Of a DNA stretch of 33,163 nucleotides, positions 17,601 to 25,333 are shown piece by piece (the first letter of the stretch is position 1; the number at the start of each line of letters is the position of its first letter). This stretch comes from DATJFH01 sp035495815 (lineage in GTDB: Bacteria; Acidobacteriota; Terriglobia; Bryobacterales; Bryobacteraceae): contig DATJFH010000210.1 in the NCBI GenBank assembly GCA_035495815.1, positions 1 through 33,163 on the forward strand. The letters run 5' to 3'. The position numbers were made by a program, and so were the translations under genes. The notes below the pieces were generated by a model, which was not told where the DNA came from, searched no databases, and saw only the letters and a program-made list of their open reading frames with translations.

Positions 17601-18336
17601 CGCCCAACTGCGGCAGGAACCGGTGGAGCTGCTGCAGTACCTGATCCGGAACAACCTGCCCGTGCGCAATCTGATCGATTCCGACTTTGTGGTGGCCAAC
17701 GAAACCGTCGCCGGCTATTACGATCTCGGCGAGAAGGTCGAAAGCGGCTTCCGGTTCGTGGCCATCCCGCATGGCCGCCGCGAACTCGGCGGCGTGCTGA
17801 CCGAGGCGGCTCTGATGGCGGGCCTCTCGGACGGCCGGGAGTCGAACCCGGTGAAGCGCGGGGCATGGCTGGCGCGCAAGATCATCGCCGAACCCCCGGA
17901 CGATCCTCCGCCGAACGTGCCGGCGCTCAAGGAGGACACCTTGCACCGCACGCTGCGCGAGCGGCTGGAGCAGCATCGCAATCAGCCTGGCTGCATGCAG
18001 TGCCACACCAAGATCGACCCCTGGGGAGTGGCGCTCGAGGAGTTCGACGCGGGCGGGCGGCTGAAACGGCAGCCGGTGGACGCACGGTCGAAGTTGCCTG
18101 ACGGCACGGAGGTTTCGGGAATCGGCGATCTGAAACGATATCTGGCTGAAGATCGCATCGATCAGGTGGCGTTCAGCGTCCTCAAGCATCTGGCGACTTA
18201 TGCGACGGGCCGCACCCTCACTTACAACGAGCTTGAACAGTTGAAGAGGGATGAGTGGAAACTGAAGGCCGGCGGCTACAGGATGCAGGACATGATCCGG
18301 TTCGTGGTCAACAGCAAAGTGTTCCTCGAAAAATAG
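14692..18336 (+). CDS. DUF1587/LamG/DUF1595-1592-1588-1585 cytochrome-type protein
   Basis: 1214 residues. The ATG at 14692 is preferred because AGGA (14682-14685) lies 6 bases upstream; ATG 14686 and GTG 14662 are also in frame. A signal peptide or anchor is followed by a cytochrome-like region with C59-V-G-C62-H63 and KIGDGSMPP; DUF1587 (about 140-205, RRLTVAQYRNTLRELLLLED); a LamG/concanavalin-like domain (about 427-621, FTVAAWIHPRQL, WQHVAAVVRRG, GELDEVRIYRRAL); DUF1595 (about 807-850, FAARAYRRPV); DUF1592 (about 860-980, YELASKLSYFLWNGPPDS); DUF1588 (about 1030-1130) with a second haem motif C1101-M-Q-C1104-H; and DUF1585 at the end (YATGRTLTYNE). The LamG insert suggests carbohydrate binding. 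Only 13 bases separate it from the DUF1552 partner gene. The reaction is unknown. Confidence 0.9.
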   Translation: MPSRNFLFRTQPAGALAVFSLVGIAWTARFLLAQAPDRTPGALETSFEQQVKPFLKQNCVGCHNADLMTSGVRVDQLDGTLEDRHIRLWEAVQRKIGDGSMPPKGLPQPTGAERQAMVEWIRRALAAARSRPAPKNGLVRRLTVAQYRNTLRELLLLEDDLTEALPPDAISRDGFVNNKETMQLSPLLLEAYFEIAEEALNRTIVDPKSKPWIQNFRVRLGASINPKPFPDPLILGANSLLLNNEDFVVEQLTPKKPFAFEPRPMRTHYRFIEGYAGNDTVRGWREYDSIYHAVFACMRGNRGYPKGSAYSTVPQGLLLRPAIPSDELFGSDGTYGPKANFKISLRELPNQGRFRVTVLAAKYNDGLLLDPGALPQESGASEVVHCCDPKTSQTVVIKKAGIYQVDVYAAPRSEAPPATDSSRLGDGLAGAWPLDGNAPGRMEGNARFVDSPFGKALSLNGDGDSLVIPRREEMNVGDGDFTVAAWIHPRQLRRAGIVGLGASNWTHGWYLDMPDNKGVLRMETAGPENQSNGSVSTPPGTLRANAWQHVAAVVRRGANETLLYVNGYPAGKGKIGPANLDNPRVDLHLGAIAGSKPFRGELDEVRIYRRALDEAELQALVEPGRRFVQPPPEKPHDLTLKVGSRQFSGTLAQPAFLALRLEAGALSVHAELSGMRALDRIVFTPLPAGHEAARRFAAFEKRSPQLGVHLGLRRDCGSTFAPVGPPQKVSGEQLTPYVFEGAIRNFPSPDVEKDNVNYLAGVREIGVRSEYTDGRDMPRLLIRSVEFEGPFYETWPPKPHRNIFGDPARKDDEQAYAREIIRRFAARAYRRPVTSEEESNLVAVFRKSLSAGSDFRSSVKDALQAVLTAPQFLFLIEKSSTPEPEPLDGYELASKLSYFLWNGPPDSTALKLAAGGALRNKLDTEVGRLIGDPRFSRFVAEFTSQWLSLDKFSVLEPDRHRFPKLTRDTRAQLRQEPVELLQYLIRNNLPVRNLIDSDFVVANETVAGYYDLGEKVESGFRFVAIPHGRRELGGVLTEAALMAGLSDGRESNPVKRGAWLARKIIAEPPDDPPPNVPALKEDTLHRTLRERLEQHRNQPGCMQCHTKIDPWGVALEEFDAGGRLKRQPVDARSKLPDGTEVSGIGDLKRYLAEDRIDQVAFSVLKHLATYATGRTLTYNELEQLKRDEWKLKAGGYRMQDMIRFVVNSKVFLEK

Positions 18337-18349
18337 TAAAATCTACGAT

Positions 18350-19681
18350 ATGACCCGGATCGATCGGCGTGCTTTCCTGAAAGGTCTTGGCGGAGTCGCC
18401 CTGGCTTTACCCGTTCTCGACGCGATGGGCGCCGAAGTGACCGGGCAGCTTCCCCGCCGTTTCTGCGCGGTCTACACGGCGAACGGAATGTCGCTGCCGA
18501 AATCCGAGCACGGCCTCGAAGAGTGGAGCTGGTTTCCGGCCGCCGAGCAGAACGGCGAATTCGTATTCGGCAAGTCGACCGAGCCCCTGAAACCATTCCG
18601 GAAACAGCTCAGCTTCATGGGGGGACTGTATCATCCGAGCGGTCCCAAAGCCGACCCGCATGTCTGCTCCGACATGTGGCTGACGGGCGCGCCGCTGCAC
18701 AACCCCAAGCCCGGGACTTACAACTCGGCCGGGCTCGACCAGGTGGTGGCGCTGCACACCAAGCAGTATTGCCGGCAGCCTTCGCTGGTGCTGTCGATCG
18801 ACGCAGGCACGGGATTCCTGTCCCGGACCGGAACGATTTCCTACAGCCTGGAAGGCCGTCCGATTCCGGCCGAGAACAACCCGCGCCGTATATTCGACCG
18901 CTTGTTTCGCGGCGACCGCACGTCGCTGCAATCGGAGCACGAGAAGCTGCAGCGGCGCATCAAGCTGGTGGACGCGGTAGCCGTGAGCGCGCGTTCGTTC
19001 GACCGGCAGCTCGGCAAGTCCGACCGGGAGCGGATGGATCAGTACCTCACCTCCCTGAACGAAGTGGAGTCGCGCCTGATCGCGTCCGAGCGGTGGATCG
19101 ACATTCCCCTGAAGAAGCAGGATTACTCGCATCTGAACCTGGACGCGACGTCCGAGGGGGAGCCGGCCGAATACTACCGCACGATGTTCGACCTGATTGC
19201 CCTGGCGTTTGATGCGGATATCACCCGCTCGGTGGCGTTCATGCTGAACCGGGAAGACGGCATGGGAATCAGCGACACGTTCCCGCTCAAGCTGGGACTT
19301 TCGAAGACACACCACAATCTCTCGCACGCGGCCGACAAGGAAGGACAACTACAGTTCGCCAAATACGACCTGTTCCTGAGCCGGCAGCTGGCTCACTTCT
19401 TCCAAAGATTGACAACCTACCAGGACCGCAGCGGCAGCATCCTCGACAACACGATCGTCATGTTCGGAAGCGGCGCGAGTACGACCCACAATCCGCGCAA
19501 CCTGCCGACCCTGATCGCCGGAGGAGCCGGCATGGGCCTCAAGCACGGGAACTACTGGCGAAACGGCGAGACGCGGATGTCGAACGTGCACCTCAGCATC
19601 CTGCGATCCCTGGGCATCGAGCAGGAATCGTTTGCAGACAGCTCCGGCACGCTCAGCGGCTCGATCTTCAGCCGCGTGTGA
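18350..19681 (+). CDS. DUF1552 family protein, Tat-type signal
   Basis: 443 residues from the ATG at 18350. The N-terminus DRRAFLKGLGGVALALPVLDA is a classic Tat signal. Family features include FCAVYTANGMSLP, SFMGGLYHPSGP, DPHVCSDMWLTGAP and, near residue 320, THHNLSHAAD, a variant of the HxxSHH motif named for this family in which the last His is Ala. The gene follows its DUF1592-type partner by 13 bases, the usual arrangement in Planctomycetes and Acidobacteria. It probably sits in the periplasm; the fold is thought to be alkaline-phosphatase-like, but no activity is established. Downstream the coding density drops. Confidence 0.9.
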   Translation: MTRIDRRAFLKGLGGVALALPVLDAMGAEVTGQLPRRFCAVYTANGMSLPKSEHGLEEWSWFPAAEQNGEFVFGKSTEPLKPFRKQLSFMGGLYHPSGPKADPHVCSDMWLTGAPLHNPKPGTYNSAGLDQVVALHTKQYCRQPSLVLSIDAGTGFLSRTGTISYSLEGRPIPAENNPRRIFDRLFRGDRTSLQSEHEKLQRRIKLVDAVAVSARSFDRQLGKSDRERMDQYLTSLNEVESRLIASERWIDIPLKKQDYSHLNLDATSEGEPAEYYRTMFDLIALAFDADITRSVAFMLNREDGMGISDTFPLKLGLSKTHHNLSHAADKEGQLQFAKYDLFLSRQLAHFFQRLTTYQDRSGSILDNTIVMFGSGASTTHNPRNLPTLIAGGAGMGLKHGNYWRNGETRMSNVHLSILRSLGIEQESFADSSGTLSGSIFSRV

Positions 19682-19721
19682 CCACCCAGGCGCCGGCAGC
19701 GCAGTCCTGGCGGCTCGAACG

Positions 19722-19935
19722 GGGTAGAGGCGCCTTCCGAAATGGGTTCTGGCATAAATTACCTTGAGGAGTGACAGAGCGATCCCGATGAGGATCCCCT
19801 TTCAGGAGATCGGTCGTCATGATGCCGATGACCGTGGCCGCATAAATCCCGACCGGAGTACCGCAAAAGACGCCGCACATTCCGGATGTTCACCAGCTTG
19901 TAACCGGTATAAACCAGGATGGCGGCCAGACTGGG
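19722..19935 (-). pseudogene. Remnant of a SulP-family sulfate permease, frameshifted
   Basis: Read on the minus strand, three short pieces in three frames join into a familiar SulP segment: SLAAILVYTGYKLVN (about 19933-19888, its frame continuing to about 19858), VGIYAATVIGIMTTDLLKG (19853-19797), then ILIGIALSLLKVIYARTH (about 19795-19742, trailing to about 19722). This is the conserved last membrane region of SulP transporters, just before the usual STAS domain. The first frame change is near 19855; the second is one extra G in a GGGG run at 19799-19796. Nothing of the rest of a 500-700-residue permease is visible on either side. Two frame changes plus truncation make it a decayed fragment rather than a sequencing slip alone. 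The family call rests on recognition of these motifs. Confidence 0.72.
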
Positions 19936-20194
19936 CCGTCCGGAAAAACAGACGGCGCGGGTGGCCGGCGCCGCCTGCTTTCTGGAGTTGCCCCCCCCGC
20001 GGGCCATGGAGGGCCCCACGCCGTCGAGCGCCATCTTCTCAACGCCATCACTCCGACCCGCGTCCGGCAGCTGCTTACCGCCTGGGCCGCCCGGGCGGCA
20101 GTAACTGGTTACCGGCGGGAAATTCGCCGCAAAATTCCATCGCTCGCGCCCGCCGCCTGAGTGCCCGCCACTCCGGCCGGGTGAAGGTCTGCAG
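19936..20194. other. Gene-poor stretch between SulP remnant and tetrahaem cytochrome gene
   Basis: No convincing intact gene. A C8 homopolymer lies at 19991-19998. On the plus strand the frame ending at TGA 20158-20160 reads like a protein C-terminus (HAVERHLLNAITPTRVRQLL, then TAWAARAAVTGYRRE), which could be the tail of another decayed gene, but I do not recognise it. The minus strand is also open here with Gly/Pro/Arg-rich, low-information sequence. I see no terminator with a T run. Confidence 0.5.
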
Positions 20195-20776
20195 CTAATT
20201 GCCGTGGCAGATTCGGCAGGCTGTTTCCTTCGAATACAGAAGGTGAGCCTTCACCGTGGATCCGTGCGCGTTGTGGCAGATGCCGCACTGTTCGAGGGTC
20301 CCGGGCTCGTGAGTGTGCGCCTTGGCAAAGCCATCCCGTTGATGACAATCGAAACAGCCGCCTTTGAATACAAAACGGCCGCGCCGGTTCAATTCGTGGC
20401 ATTGGGAGCATTGAACTCCCGGCGTGGGCGGATGCTGGCGGAACGGTTGAAACGGCGCGGGAGCATTGGGACCCACGAAGAAACGGACTTCCTTCCGGCC
20501 GCCTTCCCATTCCAGAACCAGCGAATGCGCGCCCGGGGACGCCTTTAGTGTGGCGTGGAAAACGTTTGGAAAGGGCTGTTCGGTTTGCACCGGGGCGCCG
20601 TCTAGCTGGAGCTTTCCCGACGGCGCGGTGGCAACCAGATCAACCTGCCCGGCGGCGTGGGACGAATTGTCGGCCGGCCGCAGAATCCTGCCCGCTTCTT
20701 GATCGGCGGCGTAGGAAAATCCGCAGAACATCGCGATAGCGGCCGTCAGGAAAAAGGTCCCCGATCGAAGCGTCAT
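20195..20776 (-). CDS. Tetrahaem c-type cytochrome with doubled CxxCH motifs
   Basis: 193 residues. The ATG at 20776-20774 overlaps the TGA of the upstream oxidoreductase gene (ATGA) and begins a clear signal peptide (MTLRSGTFFLTAAIAMFCGFSYA). A beta-sandwich-like stretch (about 30-105, GQVDLVATAPSGKLQLDG, HSLVLEWEGGRKEVRFFVG) is followed by four haem motifs close together: CSQCHE, CFDCHQ, CGICHN and CRICHG, the last only three residues from the C-terminus. This matches proteins with 'doubled CXXCH' motifs. It should be periplasmic or surface-bound. The coupling to an FMN hydroxyacid oxidoreductase suggests it takes electrons from that enzyme. The stop TAG is at 20195. Confidence 0.88.
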   Translation of the reverse strand: MTLRSGTFFLTAAIAMFCGFSYAADQEAGRILRPADNSSHAAGQVDLVATAPSGKLQLDGAPVQTEQPFPNVFHATLKASPGAHSLVLEWEGGRKEVRFFVGPNAPAPFQPFRQHPPTPGVQCSQCHELNRRGRFVFKGGCFDCHQRDGFAKAHTHEPGTLEQCGICHNAHGSTVKAHLLYSKETACRICHGN

Positions 20777-21957
20777 GGGCGAATACGTACGAAAGAGCGG
20801 TTGATCTGCGAAATTTTGCCGGTTCCCGCCATCCCCATATCGGCCGCCAACTCCGCGCGCAGGATCTCGACAACGCGCGCCACGCCGCGCTGTCCGAACG
20901 CGCCCAGTCCCCACAGATAAGGGCGGCCGACCCCGACCGCCGCCGCGCCCAGCGCCAGGGCTTTGAAGACGTCGGTGCCGCGGCGGAAACCGCCGTCGAC
21001 GAGCACCGGAATCTTCCCACCAGCCGCTTTGACGCATTCCGGCAGCGCCTCGATCGTCCCCCCAACCTGGTCCAGTTGACGCGCGCCGTGATTGGATACG
21101 ATCACCGCCGACATTCCATTCCTGACGGCGAGTTCGGTATCTTCAGCGGTCATTATCCCTTTGATCACCACGGGAAGGTTGCTGGCTTCCCGCAACCGCT
21201 GCAGCGTCTCCCAGGTTGGGGTGGGAAATGGCCGGGGCTTCGGCATGTCGCCGGCGGTCCAGAGAACATCGTCCGGCTTGTATACCAGCTCTCCCTTTTC
21301 ATTCCTCGGGATCCCTTTGCCCTGGCACCAGTTGCGCACGAAGCCATTATGGATGCTGCGCTCGCGATGGGAGACATGGTAAATATCCACCGTGACGGAA
21401 ATGGCGGAACAGCCCTGGTCTTCCAGCTTCTCCGCATAGGCGGCCATTTGGTTCCTGGTGCGAAATTCGGCGGCGGTGGTGAACTGCCACCAGACTTTGG
21501 GCCCTTTACCGGCCGAGAGAACGTCGCTGATGCCGCCGCCGGTAATCAGCATGGTGTTCGAGATTCCGGCGGCTAGAGCGGTTTCCTGTTCGCCATTGGG
21601 GAAGAAGCAATTTTTGCCGCCGGTAACCGAAAGGTAAACCGGTTGCGCCAACTGTTTCCCCAACAGCGTGATGGAGGTGTCGACGGTACTCACATCGTTG
21701 ATCAGGAAATGGGGCCGGATGACGATATCGTCGAAACGGGTTCGATTGGCGTGAAGAGATATCTCATCATCGGACCCCTCGTCCAGGTAATCCCAGGCGA
21801 GTGGATCCAATTTTGCCTTGGCTAGCTTGCCGAAGTCGAAAACATTGGCCGGTTTGAGCAACGGATCGCCGAGCTCACTGTACTTCCGGTCCGCCCTGGC
21901 CAGCGGAGACGCAGCCACAAATTGAAAAAATCTGAAAAGGGCCTGGCGTCGATTCAT
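20773..21957 (-). CDS. FMN-dependent alpha-hydroxyacid oxidoreductase, exported-type N-terminus
   Basis: 394 residues; (S)-2-hydroxyacid oxidase / lactate dehydrogenase family. The N-terminus MNRRQALFRFFQFVAASPLA looks like a Tat-type signal, unusual for a family that is normally cytoplasmic or membrane-bound. Family residues seen: Tyr57 in WDYLDEG (Tyr24 of glycolate oxidase), Lys266 in VVIKGI, and catalytic His290 and substrate-binding Arg293 in SNHGARQLD, plus the phosphate-binding DGGFRRGTDV. The position of glycolate oxidase Tyr129 (FQLYV) is Thr160 here (WQFTT), and the usual VDTPRLGRRE is VDIYHVSHRE, so the substrate or electron acceptor may differ. The stop overlaps the start of the tetrahaem cytochrome gene by 4 bp, favouring a cytochrome-linked dehydrogenase over an O2-using oxidase. 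Confidence 0.88.
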   Translation of the reverse strand: MNRRQALFRFFQFVAASPLARADRKYSELGDPLLKPANVFDFGKLAKAKLDPLAWDYLDEGSDDEISLHANRTRFDDIVIRPHFLINDVSTVDTSITLLGKQLAQPVYLSVTGGKNCFFPNGEQETALAAGISNTMLITGGGISDVLSAGKGPKVWWQFTTAAEFRTRNQMAAYAEKLEDQGCSAISVTVDIYHVSHRERSIHNGFVRNWCQGKGIPRNEKGELVYKPDDVLWTAGDMPKPRPFPTPTWETLQRLREASNLPVVIKGIMTAEDTELAVRNGMSAVIVSNHGARQLDQVGGTIEALPECVKAAGGKIPVLVDGGFRRGTDVFKALALGAAAVGVGRPYLWGLGAFGQRGVARVVEILRAELAADMGMAGTGKISQINRSFVRIRP

Positions 21958-22059
21958 GAGCGCTACCCTATCACGATTCCATGGATCGGATCAATGAGCG
22001 AGCGTGCCGGGTCGGGCTGTATCGTCCTTCCCGGCAAGTCGCCAGCTCCGCAGTTCTGA

Positions 22060-25000
22060 TCAGAAGTTCAGTTTGGCTCCAAGCTGAATCTGGCGCGGGT
22101 CGCCCGCGCTGGTGATTCGCCCCAGGGAACCGGCCACCGAGACGTTCGATCCGGGATTTCCAAAGTTGGTGTGATTCGGCGCGTTGAAGAATTCAAACCG
22201 GAGCTGAAGCTTTACTCTTTCTCTGATGGTTGTGTCTTTCAGCACGCTCACGTCGAAAACGATGTCACCGGGTCCAAACAGGAGGTTGCGCGCCGAATTG
22301 CCGAAGGTAAACGGCGCCGGCACGGTGTACCCGGACGCGTCAAACCAGCGATCGATGGACCGTTCTCCGCGCGAAAGGTTGCCCACTTTGCTGACATCCG
22401 CCCGGTTTGCGTACCAACCGATCTGAGACGGCGTAAAGCCGACCGAGAACGGTGTCCCGGTTCGCAAATAGGTAATGCCGGCGAGTTGCCATCCGCCGAC
22501 GATCCGTCCCACCACGCCGTCGCTATTGACGAAGCGTTTCCCGCGGCCGAACGGCAGATCATAGCTATAAACCGCCGTGAAGATGTGCCTGCGGATTTGC
22601 TCGGAGTTTCCGCGGTCGTTCGAGGTGTTGTAGGGATTCTGCGGCCCGCCGACCACCGGCGTGTTGTCTAGGGAACGGTTCCAGGCATACTCGAGCTGTA
22701 CGCTCACCCCATTCGAATAGCGCTTCAGAACTTCCAACTGGAGTTGATGAATCGTGGAGTCGCCGGCCCCCTTCAGCATGAGAATGTCAGCCCACGGCTG
22801 GTAAGGCCGTCTCGGTTGAATGGTTCCCAGTTGCTGAACGGCGGGCAGATTGATGTTGTAGTTGTAGAAGGGCAGGTGTCCTGTCTTGTTTCCGACATAG
22901 GACACCCGCAGGCTGAGGTTACCGAGCAACTGGCGCTCGAACGTGAGGTTCCACTGGTTCGATTCGCTGTTGCGGATCTTCTGCTCCACGATCGTGATAT
23001 TGGGGTTGGCCGTAATGGCGCCGGCGCCTGGAAACGGCCGGGCCAAGGTCAGCGACGGCTCGCGTCCGGGGGAGGCTTCGTAGCTCTCGGAAAGCAGGAA
23101 CGGCGGATTCGCGAAACCCATCTGACGGAAGCCGATGAACACGGGCAGGAAATTGTAATAAATCCCGAAACCGCCCCGGATCACAGTTTTGGTATCCGAA
23201 AACGGACGGTAGGCGAATCCGAATCGGGGCGCGATATTGTTGGTATCCGCCGTCAGGATCGGGAAGTTCGAGTCGAGCGCAATCGGATACGCCTGAGTCA
23301 GACGCTGAATGGTCTGCGGCGGGAAATCCGAGCGCGGGATGACCAGCTTGCCCGAGCCGAAATCGAAGTTCGCCTGGGCTTTGTCGCGCTCCTTCCAGGT
23401 GGATTGCACCATGTAACGCACGCCATAGCTGAGCGTGAGCCGCGGAGAAACCTGCCAATCGTCCTGAACGAAGGCGCTGTACCTCGTGTCGTAAAACAGG
23501 TTCACCGCGGTGGGCGTCGAGCGCGAGGTGGTGTTGGGATATCCCAGGAGGAAGTCCGCGAATGCGTGAACCGGCTGTGCAACAGCGGTTCCTTCAACGG
23601 TATAGCGGCCGGTGAATCCGAAGCTCCCGAAGGCGGCTTCGTTGGCCACGCCGGTAAGCAGACCGAAGGCGCCTGGAGGCGACGACATGCGGAAGTTCCC
23701 GATATCCACGCCGGTTTTCAAAGTATGCTTGCCCCGGATCACAGTGAGGTTGTCGATAAACTGGCGCGTCAACTGCTTACCGCGCTCGCTCCCGCCGTAA
23801 TCCCCGATCGAAGCGAAGCCGGTGATGGTGACTTTCGGCAACCCTCCCAGAGGTAGCGGTCCGTACAAATCGGGGAAAATCGAGCGCGGGTCGAAATCAC
23901 GGTTCTGCCCCTGGCGAACGGGACCATGATACGTGTATCCCAGCCTCAATTCGTTCAGGATGCGGGGCGACACGGTGTGGTTCCAGGTCACATTCCCCAC
24001 GCGGGTATCATTGCCGCCGTTGTCCCACGATCCGTATCCGGGAGGAAATGCCTGCGCGACGAAGTAGGGGGAAGCTTTCGAAATGTTCCCCGTGAACCAA
24101 ATCGAATCTTTCTCGCTGAAGCGGTGATCCACGCGGACGAAATAACGATTGATATCGGAATCGTTCTTGATGTTGACGGCCAGGTTGTTGACCGTGCCTC
24201 CGACTCCGGCTCCCGCCTGGTTGGGGAGGGCCACTTTTTGAATCAGGGTCTGGGACCGCGAATCGATCCGTCCGGTGGGGATGCGATTTCCGGGAAAAGG
24301 CGAGTTGATGAGCGGATCGATGATCGTAGGCAGCCCCGAGTAGTCGCCTGCCCTCATGGCGGAGGTAGGCACGCTCAAAATGAATGTCCGCGGACCGCGC
24401 TCCTTGAGCGCCTCATACCCGGCGAAGACGAAGGTCTTGTTCTTGATAATCGGCCCGCCGGCCATGACGCCGAATTCATTTCGGTTAAATGGAGGATTGA
24501 TCCGCTTGTTCGTCGCCGGATCGCGTGGTCCGAAGAAATTAGTGGCGGCGTACTCTCTATTGCGGTTGAAGAAAAAAAGTGTGCCGTGCAGCTCGTTGGT
24601 GCCGGACTTGGTCGCGATCGTGGCCGAAACGGCGCCCTCGAACTCGGCCTTCTGGCTGTTGGAATCCATTTTGAATTCACTGATAGCGTCAATCGAGGGG
24701 AGCGTCGACATCCCATGCCGGTAGGAGTAGGCTCCTCCTCCGTTACCGGGATCATTGAAGGCGGCCCCGTCCACGTTGAAGGACATGCCGCCCCAGTAGG
24801 CGCTGCCGGCGACGCGCGGATTCGAAGCGCTGTCGCTGGTCACACCCGCCGAAATGCGAATCAACCTGTCCAGAAAACGGCCGTTCAACGGTACGGTCGT
24901 AATCTGTTGCGCGGGCATGATGTTCCCGATGGTGGCGCTTTCCGTATTCAGCACGGCCGCGGTAGCGGCAACCTCCACCGTTTGCTGGACGTTGCCAACC

Positions 25001-25323
25001 TCCAGGCTGAAGTCCTGGCGCGTGGTGCGGTTCGGCAGAAGAGTGATGCCTTTCGCCACGTTCTCTTTGAATCCGGTGGCTTCGGTCCGAACGGTATACT
25101 GCCCGAAGGGCAAGCCCGGCACGATGTACTCCCCGTCCGCGCCCGTCTGGGTTTTGCTCTCGATCCCGGTGCCCTCATTGGTGACAATGATGTTGGCATT
25201 GGGTATGGATGCGCCGGACGAGTCCCGAAGGGTGCCGACAATGCTGCTGGTTACATTTTGTGAGAGCGCGGACACCGCTGTCATCCCAAAAGCCAGCCAG
25301 AGCCCGACAATTCTATTGCGCAT
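22060..25323 (-). CDS. Oar-like TonB-dependent receptor with carboxypeptidase-regulatory domain
   Basis: 1087 residues. The start at 25323 follows a strong AGGAGG site. A signal peptide (MRNRIVGLWLAFGMTAVSALS) is followed by a carboxypeptidase-D regulatory-like beta-sandwich (about 25-110, IVGTLRDSSGASIPNANIIV, GEYIVPGLPFGQYTVR), a plug domain (about 120-250, VPLNGRFLDRLIRISAGV, SFNVDGAAFNDPG, ATIATKSGTNELHGTLFFF) and a long barrel with recurring strands (FVQDDWQVSPRLTLSYGVRY, NNIAPRFGFAYRP). It ends in LGAKLNF, an aromatic C-terminus typical of outer-membrane proteins. These receptors are greatly expanded in Acidobacteria and probably import large or glycan-type ligands; the ligand is not known. 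No TonB box is obvious. It is monocistronic, with 198 bp of non-coding DNA upstream. Confidence 0.93.
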   Translation of the reverse strand: MRNRIVGLWLAFGMTAVSALSQNVTSSIVGTLRDSSGASIPNANIIVTNEGTGIESKTQTGADGEYIVPGLPFGQYTVRTEATGFKENVAKGITLLPNRTTRQDFSLEVGNVQQTVEVAATAAVLNTESATIGNIMPAQQITTVPLNGRFLDRLIRISAGVTSDSASNPRVAGSAYWGGMSFNVDGAAFNDPGNGGGAYSYRHGMSTLPSIDAISEFKMDSNSQKAEFEGAVSATIATKSGTNELHGTLFFFNRNREYAATNFFGPRDPATNKRINPPFNRNEFGVMAGGPIIKNKTFVFAGYEALKERGPRTFILSVPTSAMRAGDYSGLPTIIDPLINSPFPGNRIPTGRIDSRSQTLIQKVALPNQAGAGVGGTVNNLAVNIKNDSDINRYFVRVDHRFSEKDSIWFTGNISKASPYFVAQAFPPGYGSWDNGGNDTRVGNVTWNHTVSPRILNELRLGYTYHGPVRQGQNRDFDPRSIFPDLYGPLPLGGLPKVTITGFASIGDYGGSERGKQLTRQFIDNLTVIRGKHTLKTGVDIGNFRMSSPPGAFGLLTGVANEAAFGSFGFTGRYTVEGTAVAQPVHAFADFLLGYPNTTSRSTPTAVNLFYDTRYSAFVQDDWQVSPRLTLSYGVRYMVQSTWKERDKAQANFDFGSGKLVIPRSDFPPQTIQRLTQAYPIALDSNFPILTADTNNIAPRFGFAYRPFSDTKTVIRGGFGIYYNFLPVFIGFRQMGFANPPFLLSESYEASPGREPSLTLARPFPGAGAITANPNITIVEQKIRNSESNQWNLTFERQLLGNLSLRVSYVGNKTGHLPFYNYNINLPAVQQLGTIQPRRPYQPWADILMLKGAGDSTIHQLQLEVLKRYSNGVSVQLEYAWNRSLDNTPVVGGPQNPYNTSNDRGNSEQIRRHIFTAVYSYDLPFGRGKRFVNSDGVVGRIVGGWQLAGITYLRTGTPFSVGFTPSQIGWYANRADVSKVGNLSRGERSIDRWFDASGYTVPAPFTFGNSARNLLFGPGDIVFDVSVLKDTTIRERVKLQLRFEFFNAPNHTNFGNPGSNVSVAGSLGRITSAGDPRQIQLGAKLNF

Positions 25324-25333
25324 GATCTGTTAA

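Noticed and set aside
16084..18189. 701-residue minus-strand frame opposite the DUF1592-type gene
   Set aside because: An antisense artefact of high GC; the plus strand has a full set of known domains.
22055..22066. TTCTGATCAGAA palindrome at the stop of the TonB-dependent receptor gene
   Set aside because: A perfect 12-bp palindrome, but with no T run and only moderate GC; not convincing as a terminator, and no reason to call it an operator.
23926..25263. Long plus-strand frame opposite the TonB-dependent receptor
   Set aside because: A shadow of the receptor's codon bias; no family motif, whereas the receptor's domains are unmistakable.
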